Source: G965237725 sp965237725
GTDB lineage: Bacteria; Pseudomonadota; Gammaproteobacteria; Arenicellales; Poriferihabitantaceae
Assembly (NCBI GenBank): GCA_965237725.1
Contig: OZ250151.1
Span: 1,736,001-1,800,000 of the forward strand
DNA: 64,000 bases
Direction: 5' to 3'
Part shown: one piece after another, positions 43,758 through 52,804 of the stretch
Layout: each line of letters begins with the position of its first letter
How positions within the stretch are numbered: the stretch's first letter is position 1
The notes under the pieces: generated by a model
The model's input: the letters and a program-made list of their open reading frames with translations, nothing else
Databases searched by the model: none
Told to the model about the DNA's origin: nothing
Program-made: the position numbers and the translations under genes

Positions 43758-44363
43758 TTAAGTTTTTAGTTTTTGCTTGATTCGATCAAGTCGCTGTTCC
43801 AGTCTGTCTACGTCGGCGCGTAGATCGCCCAGGGATTCTCGAAATTGTTCCATACGCAGGTCCGTCACCAGCACTTTCTTTTCTTCCTTGAGATAATCTC
43901 CCAGGTTTTCCTGTGATAGCTCAATAGATTCTTTGGCCCATTCGCCAAAACCGCGGGCGAGATTACCGACTTTGTGCGCGGGGGTATCACCGATGTATTG
44001 GGACAATAATTCTTCCAGATCGATATCCAGCTGGGACAATATTTTTTGAAAGGCCTGGCCAGTCTCCACATCGCCCTTCATTTGGATTTCACCATCGGAT
44101 AAAACGCCGCTTCCCACGCCCCCAATCCCAAGCTGGGCAAAGGCCGTCAGACTACCTGACAACGTCACATCCGCATCACTCGTACAACTGGTGTTCACCT
44201 CCATACCCTCTTTGGTCGGGGTCATGTAGAGGGTAATCGGTGGCGCTGTCAATTCTATACACAACACCTTACCTTGAAGAGCGATGAGTTTTTGTTTGCC
44301 GTCGGGATCAAGATCCAGAAGCAGCTTCGAACCGCGATTGAGGAAATCAATAATAGCGCTCAT
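43758..44363 (-). CDS. ubiJ: Ubiquinone biosynthesis accessory protein UbiJ (SCP2 domain)
   Basis: A 201-residue protein with an N-terminal SCP2-like lipid-binding domain (ITLYMTPTKEGMEVNTSCTSDADVTLSGSLTAFAQ region) and a C-terminal coiled coil (LRADVDRLEQRLDRIKQKL). UbiJ and UbiK form the soluble Ubi complex scaffold. It sits between ubiE and ubiB as in E. coli. Confidence 0.93.
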   Translation of the reverse strand: MSAIIDFLNRGSKLLLDLDPDGKQKLIALQGKVLCIELTAPPITLYMTPTKEGMEVNTSCTSDADVTLSGSLTAFAQLGIGGVGSGVLSDGEIQMKGDVETGQAFQKILSQLDIDLEELLSQYIGDTPAHKVGNLARGFGEWAKESIELSQENLGDYLKEEKKVLVTDLRMEQFRESLGDLRADVDRLEQRLDRIKQKLKT

Positions 44364-44383
44364 GTCAGATCCGGGTGACTTGT

Positions 44384-45175
44384 TTAGAACTTGTATCCGA
44401 TATGCAGCGCGACAATACCGCCGCTTAAATTGTGATACTTAACCTCATCACAACCCGCGATTAGCATCATTTGCTTCAATGTCTCCTGGTCCGGATGTTT
44501 GCGAATGGACTCCACCAGATATTGATAGCTGTGCTCGTCATTTGCGATCAACTTGCCAATTTTTGGAATGGCGTTAAACGAATAAAAATCATAGATCTTT
44601 TTCAGAGTCGGTGTCACTGGTTTGGAAAATTCCAGCACCAAAATTCTGCCACCGGGTTTGAGCACCCGATACATAGACTCGAGAGCGCGTTCCTTTCGGG
44701 TCACATTGCGTAAACCAAATGAAATTGAAACGCAGTCAAACCGATCACTTTCAAATTCCAGGGTTTCAGCATCAGCCACCGCATATTCGATATTGCCAAC
44801 CAGCCCAGCGTCCACCATTTTTATTTTTCCCTGTTCCAGCATATCCGCATTGATATCGGTAAGAACCACTTTCCCGGTTTTTCCAACCTGGGAAGCAAAA
44901 TGTCGGGCAAGGTCACCACTACCACCTGCTACGTCCAGCACCTGGCCTCCTGGTCTCAGGCCACTCTGGGATGCTGCAAAGCGCTTCCATAATCGATGGG
45001 CACCGAATGACATGGCGTCATTCATAATGTCGTACTTCGATGCAACAGAACTAAAAACCGCGCTAACCAGCCCAGCCTTGTCTTCAGCGTCTACGTCACG
45101 GAAGCCAAAATGTGCCTTTTCGGAATCACCTGAATTTTGTTCAGTGTGTTCATTTTTAGTCGGCCGCGCACCCAT
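44384..45175 (-). CDS. ubiE: Ubiquinone/menaquinone methyltransferase UbiE
   Basis: A 263-residue SAM methyltransferase. KYDIMNDAMSFGAHRLWKR and the SAM-binding VLDVAGGSGDLARHFA are characteristic, with FGLRNVTRKERALESMYRVLKPGGR and VLEFSKP following. It makes the C-methylation in coenzyme Q synthesis. Its N-terminus is about 12 residues longer than usual (MGARPTKNEHTEQN). First of the ubi operon, 33 bp after the DUF971 gene. Confidence 0.96.
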   Translation of the reverse strand: MGARPTKNEHTEQNSGDSEKAHFGFRDVDAEDKAGLVSAVFSSVASKYDIMNDAMSFGAHRLWKRFAASQSGLRPGGQVLDVAGGSGDLARHFASQVGKTGKVVLTDINADMLEQGKIKMVDAGLVGNIEYAVADAETLEFESDRFDCVSISFGLRNVTRKERALESMYRVLKPGGRILVLEFSKPVTPTLKKIYDFYSFNAIPKIGKLIANDEHSYQYLVESIRKHPDQETLKQMMLIAGCDEVKYHNLSGGIVALHIGYKF

Positions 45176-45208
45176 GTTTACTCGATAGTAAATAGATTAA
45201 GGATAAAT

Positions 45209-45583
45209 CTAGGAATCCAGCCTGTCCGGGCTGACTCGTTTATGGCCAGCTTCCTCAAGACGACTTAGATAGCGCTGCCAGTTCTCTTCAAAAAGTTCAC
45301 CCAATTGATACAAGGTTTCCCAGGAAAAAATACCGGTATCGTGACCGTCATCAAATTTGGGTTTAATCGCATAATTTCCTACAGGCTCGATGGCATCGAT
45401 ATTGACGTTTTCTTTTCCAAGCTGTAACACATCCTGACCGGGGCCATGGCCCTGTACTTCGGCGGATGGAGAGTGCACGCGAAGATATTCACAACTTAAA
45501 TCAAAGGTCCTGTCATCAAAAGACACGGTCAATATTCTGGTACGCCGATTGAGGTTTATTTCTGTTGGAACGTGCCTGCTCAT
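45209..45583 (-). CDS. DUF971 (gamma-butyrobetaine hydroxylase N-terminal-like) protein
   Basis: A 124-residue protein with the DUF971 pattern: TEINLNRRTRILTVSFDD, LSCEYLRVHSPSAEVQGHGPGQ, and the conserved end FDDGHDTGIFSWETLYQLGE. The role of this domain by itself is not established, though a link with iron-sulfur or quinone genes is common. It lies upstream of ubiE, a conserved pairing in gammaproteobacteria. Confidence 0.85.
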   Translation of the reverse strand: MSRHVPTEINLNRRTRILTVSFDDRTFDLSCEYLRVHSPSAEVQGHGPGQDVLQLGKENVNIDAIEPVGNYAIKPKFDDGHDTGIFSWETLYQLGELFEENWQRYLSRLEEAGHKRVSPDRLDS

Positions 45584-45698
45584 TATTGTGGACTCATTGT
45601 TGGAAGTGGTTTGGTGTAGAAATCGATCAATTGAACGGACTTATATTCTACGCGAATATTGCCAGTTTACCGCCCATAGAATTACATTTTTGGGTTAG

Positions 45699-46718
45699 TT
45701 AACCCAGCCACCTGGCGATTTGTTCTGAATAATAAGTCAAAACGCCGTTGCACCCCGCTCGCTTAAAACCGGCCATGGCTTCTAAAACCACTTGTTCTTC
45801 ATCGATCCAGCCATTTTCTGCTGCAGCTTTAAACATCGCATATTCTCCGCTCACCTGATATGCGAATGTTGGCATGCCAAATTCCTGCTTTACCCGCCAT
45901 ATAATATCGAGATAAGGCATTCCGGGCTTAATCATAATCATGTCTGCGCCCTCAGCGATATCCATTGCAACTTCCCGCAATGCCTCGTCGCCATTTGCCG
46001 GGTCCATCTGATAGCTAACCTTGTTTCCACCGGCGAGATTCTCGGCGCTGCCCACAGCATCTCTGAAAGGTGCGTAATAACTCGATGCATACTTCGCCGC
46101 ATAAGACAGAATTCGGGTATTGGTAAAACCTTCTTGCTCAAGGGCTTGTCGTATTGCCCCAATTCGGCCATCCATCATATCCGAGGGTGCAACCACATCC
46201 GCGCCAGCAGCAGCATGTGACAGCGCCTGTTTGGTCAATGCGTCCACGGTTTGATCATTGACCACGTATCCGGTTTCATCGATCAATCCATCCTGACCAT
46301 GACTTGTATATGGATCCAGCGCAACATCGGTTATGACACCAATTTCGGGCACTTCGCTTTTGATCGCGGCTATTGTCCGTTGTACCAGGCCGTCCTTGCT
46401 CCACGCGGATTCCGCGGATTCTGATTTGGCATCGGCTGGCGTAACCGGAAACAGAACCACAGCAGGAATTCCAAGAGCATGATAGTCCTTGCATTTTTTA
46501 ACCAGAATATCCGTGGACATTCGCAGAATCCCGGGCATCGAAGGTACTACCTCGGTTTCCGACTTACCTTCGATGACAAAAACCGGCTGTATCAGGTCTG
46601 CGGTGGTTAACACCGATTCACGCATCAGGCGACGACTAAACTCATCCTTGCGCATTCGCCTTGGACGAGCGAGTGGATAATTTCCCTGTTGTGGATGGTT
46701 ATGTGGATGGTTAACCAA
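45699..46718 (-). CDS. hemB: Delta-aminolevulinic acid dehydratase (porphobilinogen synthase)
   Basis: A 339-residue haem enzyme that joins two 5-aminolevulinate to porphobilinogen. Schiff-base lysine region and metal-loop segments are visible: RRMRKDEFSRRLMRE, GVITDVALDPYTSHGQDG, ADMIMIKPGMPYLDI (catalytic Lys) and FAYQVSGEYAM. The cysteine-rich zinc loop of the zinc-type enzyme is replaced by the DVALDPYTSHGQDG aspartates, suggesting a magnesium-type HemB. Follows adk by 23 bp on the same strand. Confidence 0.95.
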   Translation of the reverse strand: MVNHPHNHPQQGNYPLARPRRMRKDEFSRRLMRESVLTTADLIQPVFVIEGKSETEVVPSMPGILRMSTDILVKKCKDYHALGIPAVVLFPVTPADAKSESAESAWSKDGLVQRTIAAIKSEVPEIGVITDVALDPYTSHGQDGLIDETGYVVNDQTVDALTKQALSHAAAGADVVAPSDMMDGRIGAIRQALEQEGFTNTRILSYAAKYASSYYAPFRDAVGSAENLAGGNKVSYQMDPANGDEALREVAMDIAEGADMIMIKPGMPYLDIIWRVKQEFGMPTFAYQVSGEYAMFKAAAENGWIDEEQVVLEAMAGFKRAGCNGVLTYYSEQIARWLG

Positions 46719-46741
46719 TTAAATTCGCCTGCAAAGACAAA

Positions 46742-47878
46742 CTACTTTGTCTTTTTAGCCGCCTTCTTTTTACTTGCAGTTTTTTTGCCCGCAATCTTTT
46801 TGGTCGTCTTTGAATGTGTTTTCTTCGTTGAAGTTTTCTTTGCTGTGGGTTTCTTTGCTGCGGTTTTCTTCGCTGCGGGTTTCTTCGCAACATTTTTGGA
46901 AGCCGTTTTTTTGGCTGGGGCCTTTTTTACGGCTGTCTTCTTCGCCCCTGGTTTTTTGGGTGGGACTTTTTTGGATGGGGCTTTTTTGGCAGTTGCCTTT
47001 CTTACCAGGGCTTTTTTAGCTGACGCTTTTTTGCCCCCCTTTTTCGACGTTACCTTTTTGGCAGGTGTTGCCTTCGATCTAGTTGAAGATGCTTTTTTCT
47101 TTTTGGGCTTTGATTTTTTCGGCGGTTCATCCAGTTCAATTCGGTTGATCTGACCCCCCGCAATTACCGTAGAATCTGTTTCGCCATTGGTTTGCGCCGC
47201 CATTTCGATGGTTTTAACCTCCAGTGGCCGAATTTCCAGGTCCACAAGACCACATAGCTTCTCGTGAATCTCCTCAACATTTCCCATTCCGGACATGGTT
47301 CGAAGCTTATGCTGAGCACGATAATAGGTGATCAGTGGTGCAGTTTCTTCGTTATACACTTTGATACGCACCCCTGCAGTTTTTGCAGTATCGTCCACCC
47401 TTGACGAAAGTACTTCGCCACACTTATCACACTGATTTTTGACTTTGGGGGGCGAAAAGTATTTGTTAAAAATTGAACCGCACTTTTCGCAGCCCTGCCT
47501 GCCAACAATTCGTTTAACCAGGTCGTCGCTGTCAACATCAATATTAATTGCAATTTGCAGGGACTTGCCGAGCATTCCGAGCAGGGTATCCAGTGACTGG
47601 GCCTGAGGAATATTACGTGGATAACCGTCAATCAGGAATCCGCGTTTTGTGTCTTTTTTACGCAGTCGGTCATCAAGCAACTTAAGCACCTCTGCATCGT
47701 CAACGAGTTTTCCCGCGGCCATGGCCTCTTTTGCCTCGTTACTTAATCCTTTGTCATTTTTAATTGCATCCCGCAACAGATCTCCGGTAGAAATCTGGGG
47801 AACTCGATAACGTTCTGATAACAATTTTGCCTGGGTTCCTTTGCCGGAACCAGGTCCACCTATAATAGCTACTCGCAT
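46742..47878 (-). CDS. adk: Adenylate kinase with C-terminal histone H1-like lysine-rich tail
   Basis: Residues 1-217 form a complete adenylate kinase: P-loop GGPGSGKGT (7-15), STGDLLRD, FLIDGYPRN and a zinc-type LID with Cys130, Cys133, Cys150 and Cys153. It interconverts ATP, ADP and AMP. Residues 218-250 are a linker. Residues about 251-378 are a Lys/Ala/Pro/Thr tail with repeated KKT, KKA and KKP units, as in histone H1 and bacterial H1-like DNA-binding proteins. No stop or frameshift separates them, so the gene as read encodes one 378-residue protein, against about 214 in E. coli. The tail predicts nucleic acid or membrane-surface binding (inference). It is upstream of hemB by 23 bp. Confidence 0.93.
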   Translation of the reverse strand: MRVAIIGGPGSGKGTQAKLLSERYRVPQISTGDLLRDAIKNDKGLSNEAKEAMAAGKLVDDAEVLKLLDDRLRKKDTKRGFLIDGYPRNIPQAQSLDTLLGMLGKSLQIAINIDVDSDDLVKRIVGRQGCEKCGSIFNKYFSPPKVKNQCDKCGEVLSSRVDDTAKTAGVRIKVYNEETAPLITYYRAQHKLRTMSGMGNVEEIHEKLCGLVDLEIRPLEVKTIEMAAQTNGETDSTVIAGGQINRIELDEPPKKSKPKKKKASSTRSKATPAKKVTSKKGGKKASAKKALVRKATAKKAPSKKVPPKKPGAKKTAVKKAPAKKTASKNVAKKPAAKKTAAKKPTAKKTSTKKTHSKTTKKIAGKKTASKKKAAKKTK

Positions 47879-48011
47879 GTCGACATCTCTTAATTAATGC
47901 GTTTGAACGGAGAAATTTGGGCGACCGAGACTACTCGTTGTTGGCATCAAGGTCAACTACCTGAACCCCAATAATTTGGAGCCGAATCTTGCCGAATCCA
48001 GAAAAACGCCA

Positions 48012-48809
48012 TTAATCCAGATATTTTGGCCAATTTTGGCGTTTATCTCCGCTGGCCAGAAACCACGGATTCAAGATATTGGGTTTGTTGTACTGGAGTC
48101 GATCACCTTTCAGGTCGGTAACCTGGCCACCCGCGACATCGAGCACACAATGGGCCGCAGCGGTGTCCCATTCTGAAGTTGGGCCCAATCTGGGATAAAT
48201 ATCCGCTGAACCTTCCGCCACCAGACAAATCTTCAGCGAGCTGCCCATACTTGCGATTTCCACAGAACCCACCTCATTCTCGAGATTCTGTCGATATTTA
48301 TTCACTTCTGGCCCGGAATGAGAACGACTCGCAACCATAATCACTTTTTCGGTGGAAAAGTCCTTTACCCTGATTTCGGTAACACCACCATTATCTTCCC
48401 CCTTGAATGCCCCGACCTCCCTTGCAGCATAGTGACTCACCCCTATAACTGGCGTATGCACGACGCCTAGCACGGGTTCGCCGTGGTCAATCAAGGCGAT
48501 GTTTACGGTAAACTCACCATTGCGTTTTACAAATTCCTTGGTTCCATCCAGTGGATCTACCAGCCAGAATTTGGTCCATTGCATACGCTGCTCGAAAACC
48601 TCTGGGCTGGATTCTTCGGATAACACCGGAATAGCCGAGTTCAGCTCCTGGAGTTGGCTTTGAATCAATTCATGAGCTCTTCGATCGGCTATGGTTAACG
48701 GCGAACCGTCATCTTTGATATCGACCTCAAATTCATTTTCATATACATCCAGAATTTCCTTACCGGCATCAACGGCAATTCCCAGGACTTGATCAAGCAG
48801 GTTTTTCAT
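48012..48809 (-). CDS. cysQ: 3'(2'),5'-bisphosphate nucleotidase CysQ
   Basis: A 265-residue inositol-monophosphatase-fold enzyme. Metal-site motifs are LSEESSPEVF, WLVDPLDGTKEFVKRNGEFTVNIA and the C-terminal TSEWDTAAAHCVLD. It degrades 3'-phosphoadenosine 5'-phosphate to AMP, keeping sulfur assimilation going. It is 133 bp from adk, which would handle the AMP formed. Divergent from zapE. Confidence 0.94.
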   Translation of the reverse strand: MKNLLDQVLGIAVDAGKEILDVYENEFEVDIKDDGSPLTIADRRAHELIQSQLQELNSAIPVLSEESSPEVFEQRMQWTKFWLVDPLDGTKEFVKRNGEFTVNIALIDHGEPVLGVVHTPVIGVSHYAAREVGAFKGEDNGGVTEIRVKDFSTEKVIMVASRSHSGPEVNKYRQNLENEVGSVEIASMGSSLKICLVAEGSADIYPRLGPTSEWDTAAAHCVLDVAGGQVTDLKGDRLQYNKPNILNPWFLASGDKRQNWPKYLD

Positions 48810-48989
48810 TTTCTATATTTGGAAGATTGGTTTTGTGTAGTATGGAATTTCTTAAACTCTTCTGCTTTTCGAAAAACCGGATTCAGAATTTTTAACGGGA
48901 GGATTATACGTTAACGGCTCGGTTATGGTTTAGTATTAAAATCCCACCAGGCAATTTTGCGAATCTGGTTAAAACTTCAAAGTACGACT

Positions 48990-50084
48990 ATGGCGCCCCA
49001 ATTATCTCCTGTAGATATTTATCAAAATAAAATTTCATTGGGGGAATTGAGCCCGGATGGATCACAACGCCAGGCGGTTGCTCATCTCAATTCTCTGTAC
49101 GAACAAATCATATCAGGCGCCTCAAATAAAAAATGGCATCACCGATTGCTTGGGTCTAAAGACCAGAGTTTGATCGGACTATATTTGTGGGGCGGTGTTG
49201 GAACCGGAAAAACCGTGCTTATGGATCTATTTTTCCAATCTCTTCCCGCGGGCCTGGGAAGCCGAATTCATTTCCATCGATTTATGCAGATGGTTCATGA
49301 TAAAAATAAACTAATCAAGAATAAACAGGACCCCTTACGCATCATTGCCAGCTCATTTGCAGAAAATGCGAAAGTCCTGTGCCTGGACGAGTTTACCGTT
49401 TCTGATATCACTGACGCCATGATTCTGTCCCGATTACTCGACCAGTTGTTCAAACTGGATGTGGTTTTAGTTACCACTTCAAACACCCAGATCGAAAACC
49501 TTTATCCGAATGGATTACAGCGGGGGAAATTTATGCCGGCCATTGAATTACTCAAGAAACACACCCAGGCGATTAATATCGACGCTGGTACAGATTATCG
49601 CATGGCCTTTTTGAAAAGTGATAAAATTTTCCATTCTCCCCTGGATTTAACTTCGCAACAATCATTGACCAACTGCTTCAGGCAACTTTCAGGCAACACC
49701 GATTTTACCCAGACGTCTGTATTGATTAATGATCGGGAAATTGATGCTGTGGCGGTGGGATCGGGAATCGTCTGGTTTGAATTCGCATCGCTGTGCCAGA
49801 CTAATCGGTCAAACATGGACTATATAGAAATCGCCCGACAGTTTCACACCGTTATACTTTCCAACATTCCCCAGCTCGACCATTCCATGGACGATTCAGC
49901 CAGACGGCTAATTGAACTTGTGGACGAGCTTTATGATCGCAATGTAAATCTGATAGTGTCTGCGGAAGTGGCCCCCGAAGATTTGTACAAAGGCAAAAGG
50001 CTGGTGGAACCGTTTAAACGTACAACGAGCCGTTTAACCGAAATGAGCGCCGGAGAATATCTAGGTAAACCCCATCTGCCCTGA
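48990..50084 (+). CDS. zapE: Cell division ATPase ZapE (AFG1-like)
   Basis: A 364-residue AFG1-type AAA ATPase that modulates FtsZ-ring constriction. Walker A is LWGGVGTGKTVLMD, the Walker B region VLCLDEFTVSDITDAM, and sensor/arginine segments include VVLVTTSNTQIENLYPNG and FASLCQTNRSNMDYIEIARQF. The frame is open from TTG at 48957, but ATG at 48990 gives the usual N-terminus; neither has a clear ribosome site. Converges with the oxygenase gene 22 bp later. Confidence 0.92.
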   Translation: MAPQLSPVDIYQNKISLGELSPDGSQRQAVAHLNSLYEQIISGASNKKWHHRLLGSKDQSLIGLYLWGGVGTGKTVLMDLFFQSLPAGLGSRIHFHRFMQMVHDKNKLIKNKQDPLRIIASSFAENAKVLCLDEFTVSDITDAMILSRLLDQLFKLDVVLVTTSNTQIENLYPNGLQRGKFMPAIELLKKHTQAINIDAGTDYRMAFLKSDKIFHSPLDLTSQQSLTNCFRQLSGNTDFTQTSVLINDREIDAVAVGSGIVWFEFASLCQTNRSNMDYIEIARQFHTVILSNIPQLDHSMDDSARRLIELVDELYDRNVNLIVSAEVAPEDLYKGKRLVEPFKRTTSRLTEMSAGEYLGKPHLP

Positions 50085-50106
50085 TTACCCGTAGCGAGTT
50101 TTGGTA

Positions 50107-50709
50107 TTAAACAAACTTTGGCCCGATGACCCATGATACCAATGAATATCGTCTGCCCCGAGTTACAGGGGTTACAGTATGTACTATATAAGATGGGAAT
50201 ACGATAACAGAGCCTTGTTGTCTCATTTTTTCACCCATGACTTGATCTTCAATGACAACACCATAGGTATCTTTGAACATCAAATCACCACCGTCGTAAT
50301 CATTGGAATCGCTTAAGTTGACAGATACCGACAATTTCCTACTCTGCCCCTGCCATTCTTCTGGGGATTCCTTCCCAAACGGCTGATCGAATTCGTCTTT
50401 GTGCCAGTCATAGTTACCACCAATATCATACTGTCCAAATTGAACACCTTGGGAAATGCTCAGTTTATATTCCCATACTTGATCGTTGGCCAACTGAGCG
50501 TAGTGCATGGTCAAGCCGCTGATCCAATGATCATTACCCCAAAAGGAAATATCTGTATTGCGAATAATTTTGTCGGTATATTCTTTCCCGTGATCTGGGT
50601 GAAGTTTCGCCTCTTCGAATGGTTGTATCTGACCCTCAGAAATGATTAATTCACACAATTGCGCGGGAAGTGCGCTGTCCCACAGCTTTAATGCAGTATG
50701 TCTACTCAT
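50107..50709 (-). CDS. 2-oxoglutarate/Fe(II) oxygenase (prolyl 4-hydroxylase-like fold)
   Basis: A 200-residue non-haem iron enzyme. The iron ligands are His and Asp in YDWHKDEF and His in SYIVHTVTPVTRGRRYSLVSW, where the Arg would bind 2-oxoglutarate. KLSVSVNLSDSNDYDGGDL is typical of PKHD-like hydroxylases. Its substrate is unknown. A good ribosome site is not evident at the ATG (50709). Confidence 0.85.
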   Translation of the reverse strand: MSRHTALKLWDSALPAQLCELIISEGQIQPFEEAKLHPDHGKEYTDKIIRNTDISFWGNDHWISGLTMHYAQLANDQVWEYKLSISQGVQFGQYDIGGNYDWHKDEFDQPFGKESPEEWQGQSRKLSVSVNLSDSNDYDGGDLMFKDTYGVVIEDQVMGEKMRQQGSVIVFPSYIVHTVTPVTRGRRYSLVSWVIGPKFV

Positions 50710-50773
50710 ACTTTAAAACTACCTGGGCTGTTAAGATGCCAATGGTCAAATCAAATTTTGAACCAATGTTCCC

Positions 50774-50818
50774 GTGACCGAGTGACCTAGTGACCTAGTG
50801 ACCCAGTGACCCAGTAAC
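50774..50818 (+). repeat. 8-bp tandem repeat (GTGACCNA) x 5
   Basis: Five perfect or near-perfect units, GTGACCGA, GTGACCTA (twice) and GTGACCCA (twice), end with a partial GTAAC. It lies in the 153-bp gap between the oxygenase gene and the small exported peptide gene. Such short repeats change copy number by slippage; no coding role. Confidence 0.75.
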
Positions 50819-50862
50819 ATTGAGCGCCCCGGCTTTATTTAGTCACCTCGATATATCTAAGA

Positions 50863-51096
50863 TTAGGGTGCAGGAGGAGGAGGTGGTGGTGGTGGTGCCG
50901 ATGGTGCAGTATTTTGACCATGGCTTGGCAATACGGCAGATTCGATAATAGGCTTTGTCCAATATTGAACTGCGCCAACAACCCCCACACCCAATAGTAT
51001 TCTCTTGACATGACTTCGTCTGGAATCGGCATCGTTAACATTTTTTGGGTAGGTGTCTGTTTTTTGTTGCGTATTTGGTTGGCTTTTGATTTTCAT
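50863..51096 (-). CDS. Small exported-like peptide with Tat/hydrophobic segment and polyproline tail
   Basis: A 77-residue protein. A polar N-terminus leads into RRSHVKRILLGVGVVGAVQYW, which resembles a twin-arginine-type signal. WTKPIIESAVLPSHGQ is a pattern seen in families of small exported proteins that share a 'W-P-[IV]-[IV]-LP-H' core. The C-terminus is eight consecutive prolines (APPPPPPPPAP). A GGGTATAG sequence precedes the ATG. Function unknown. It lies downstream of the glycosyltransferase genes on the same strand, after an 80-bp gap. Confidence 0.55.
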   Translation of the reverse strand: MKIKSQPNTQQKTDTYPKNVNDADSRRSHVKRILLGVGVVGAVQYWTKPIIESAVLPSHGQNTAPSAPPPPPPPPAP

Positions 51097-51175
51097 AATC
51101 TATACCCAGTGTCTTTTGTAGTAGTTTTACCGTTTAGAACTATAAAAGAAAAGAATAGAAAATAACAGGAAAATA

Positions 51176-52801
51176 CTATTGTTTTATGTGATCAATATTA
51201 AATGGTTTGAGATCCGGCGCCAAATATTGAAAGAAATGTGATTTTGCAGAGCCGAGATATTGGCCAACAAAGCCGCGTCTCATTTCTCTTTGATATTTTA
51301 TGTGCAACAACGTCGTAATATGTTCTGGGCTGGGTATCTGCACCAACCTTTTTGATACAAAAATATTGTTTATGTGTTGATACTGTAAATTTGCGCTGTT
51401 TAATCCACCCAGGCATAACATTGAAACAAGCGCCATTCGCAGCGTAATTGACGTTTGTATTCTCAAAACCAGAACGACACCAATTTGGAACACAAACAAT
51501 GCTGGCATAGATGATCGCATCACCAGATCGTTGTAAATACCATATTTGAAAAATGGCAATACGCATAAAACCAAAATTGCCACATACAACATTTTTGTTT
51601 CTTTTTCGAATTCGCTAAACCCATTACTGGCTTTTCGAATAATCAGAATCAACACACTGGCGAGGGCGAGAAACTCAAAGATTATAAAAACAATATATTC
51701 ATAAAAAAACTTGCTAATGGAAAGTCGATTTAAAAGAAACTCAAAAGATCCTGGGAGAACTTCCTGCCCAGTTATCATGTAGTAATCAGGGAGTTGGTAG
51801 GTCAGGAACCGAGAGAGGTAGTATAGGAAAATAACCAATCCGAGCACCAATCCAATCAGATTAACGACCGAGAGTTGTGATTCAATTTCAAACGAAAACC
51901 CGGATCGATGGAGATAAAGAATAAATAATGGAATCAGCCCAACTACAGCGAATGGTGACCAAAGTGAGACGATTAGGATCAGAAAAAGTATCGGCAGCGT
52001 CCTATTGTCTCCCAGGTAGCTGTCAATCAATATGGCGGTCGCCAACCAGGCCCCCAAAGCCTGATGGGGGACATAAAAAAGGACTGATGCGTCGTTATTA
52101 TATAGCCAATAATTGGACCACCATTGCAATCGAAATTCGGTTATAACGGTGTACCATTCGAGATCTGGCTTGATAAAAAACCCGCCGATCAAATCCATGC
52201 CTGAAAAGAAAATCAATACAAGGGCCGCGAATATCGTTTTACCTCTAGAGAAAACGACTAACCAAAGCAAGGTTAAAACAGTGCCAATCCAGGTTGTCAG
52301 AAACAAAACGCAATTTGCAGACGTCCATCCCAAAAATTTTCCGACCAGCGCGGCGGGCAGATAAAACGCGATGTAATAAACAAGCGCCACCACGTCTCCT
52401 TCGGTTTGATATGTTAGCGGCCAGGCCTGGTGGACCAAGTCAAGAAATATAGCGTTGTGTTTGACCCAGTCCCAGGTTTGCGAACCAACTCCCCCAACCC
52501 CTGAAATTAAAACTGGAATTGACACCAAAAGAATACTGGCGCCGAGATTCAAAACCGATACGTTTAAATGTTGTTTGTCTTGCTCATGAATAAAGCCATT
52601 GTTGCGCAATAGCTTATACAGTCCGAACAAAAAGATTACAGTTGCGGGCCAGGCTATAAAGAATTTCAACCACCCAGTCAAAAATATCACTATAGGGATT
52701 GATAGAAAAATTATGCTTGCAATTTTTACCCAATTCCGTAGTTTCGAAATCGAAATTTCTAACGTTAATATAGAGTGACTTGTTCGGCGAATACCGTTCA
52801 T
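51176..52801 (-). CDS. Polytopic membrane protein, probable GT-C-type glycosyltransferase
   Basis: A 541-residue protein with about 12 predicted transmembrane segments and a periplasmic loop after the third, where DWVKHNAIFLDLVHQAWPLTYQ follows an acidic position. GT-C enzymes use lipid-linked sugar donors; no exact match is recognised, and a role in lipid A, teichoic acid or exopolysaccharide decoration is possible. It is separated by 3 bp from a GT2 gene, so they are coupled. Confidence 0.55.
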   Translation of the reverse strand: MNGIRRTSHSILTLEISISKLRNWVKIASIIFLSIPIVIFLTGWLKFFIAWPATVIFLFGLYKLLRNNGFIHEQDKQHLNVSVLNLGASILLVSIPVLISGVGGVGSQTWDWVKHNAIFLDLVHQAWPLTYQTEGDVVALVYYIAFYLPAALVGKFLGWTSANCVLFLTTWIGTVLTLLWLVVFSRGKTIFAALVLIFFSGMDLIGGFFIKPDLEWYTVITEFRLQWWSNYWLYNNDASVLFYVPHQALGAWLATAILIDSYLGDNRTLPILFLILIVSLWSPFAVVGLIPLFILYLHRSGFSFEIESQLSVVNLIGLVLGLVIFLYYLSRFLTYQLPDYYMITGQEVLPGSFEFLLNRLSISKFFYEYIVFIIFEFLALASVLILIIRKASNGFSEFEKETKMLYVAILVLCVLPFFKYGIYNDLVMRSSMPALFVFQIGVVLVLRIQTSITLRMALVSMLCLGGLNSANLQYQHINNIFVSKRLVQIPSPEHITTLLHIKYQREMRRGFVGQYLGSAKSHFFQYLAPDLKPFNIDHIKQ

Positions 52802-52804
52802 TAT

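Noticed and set aside
46689..47153. Long plus-strand frame rich in Phe, Leu and Ala, looking like a membrane protein
   Set aside because: It is the antisense reading of the lysine-rich tail of adenylate kinase: AAG/AAA codons read as CTT/TTT. No ribosome site or family match.
50774..50818. CRISPR-like or origin iteron array
   Set aside because: Only five 8-bp units without spacers and no replication gene; simple slippage repeat.
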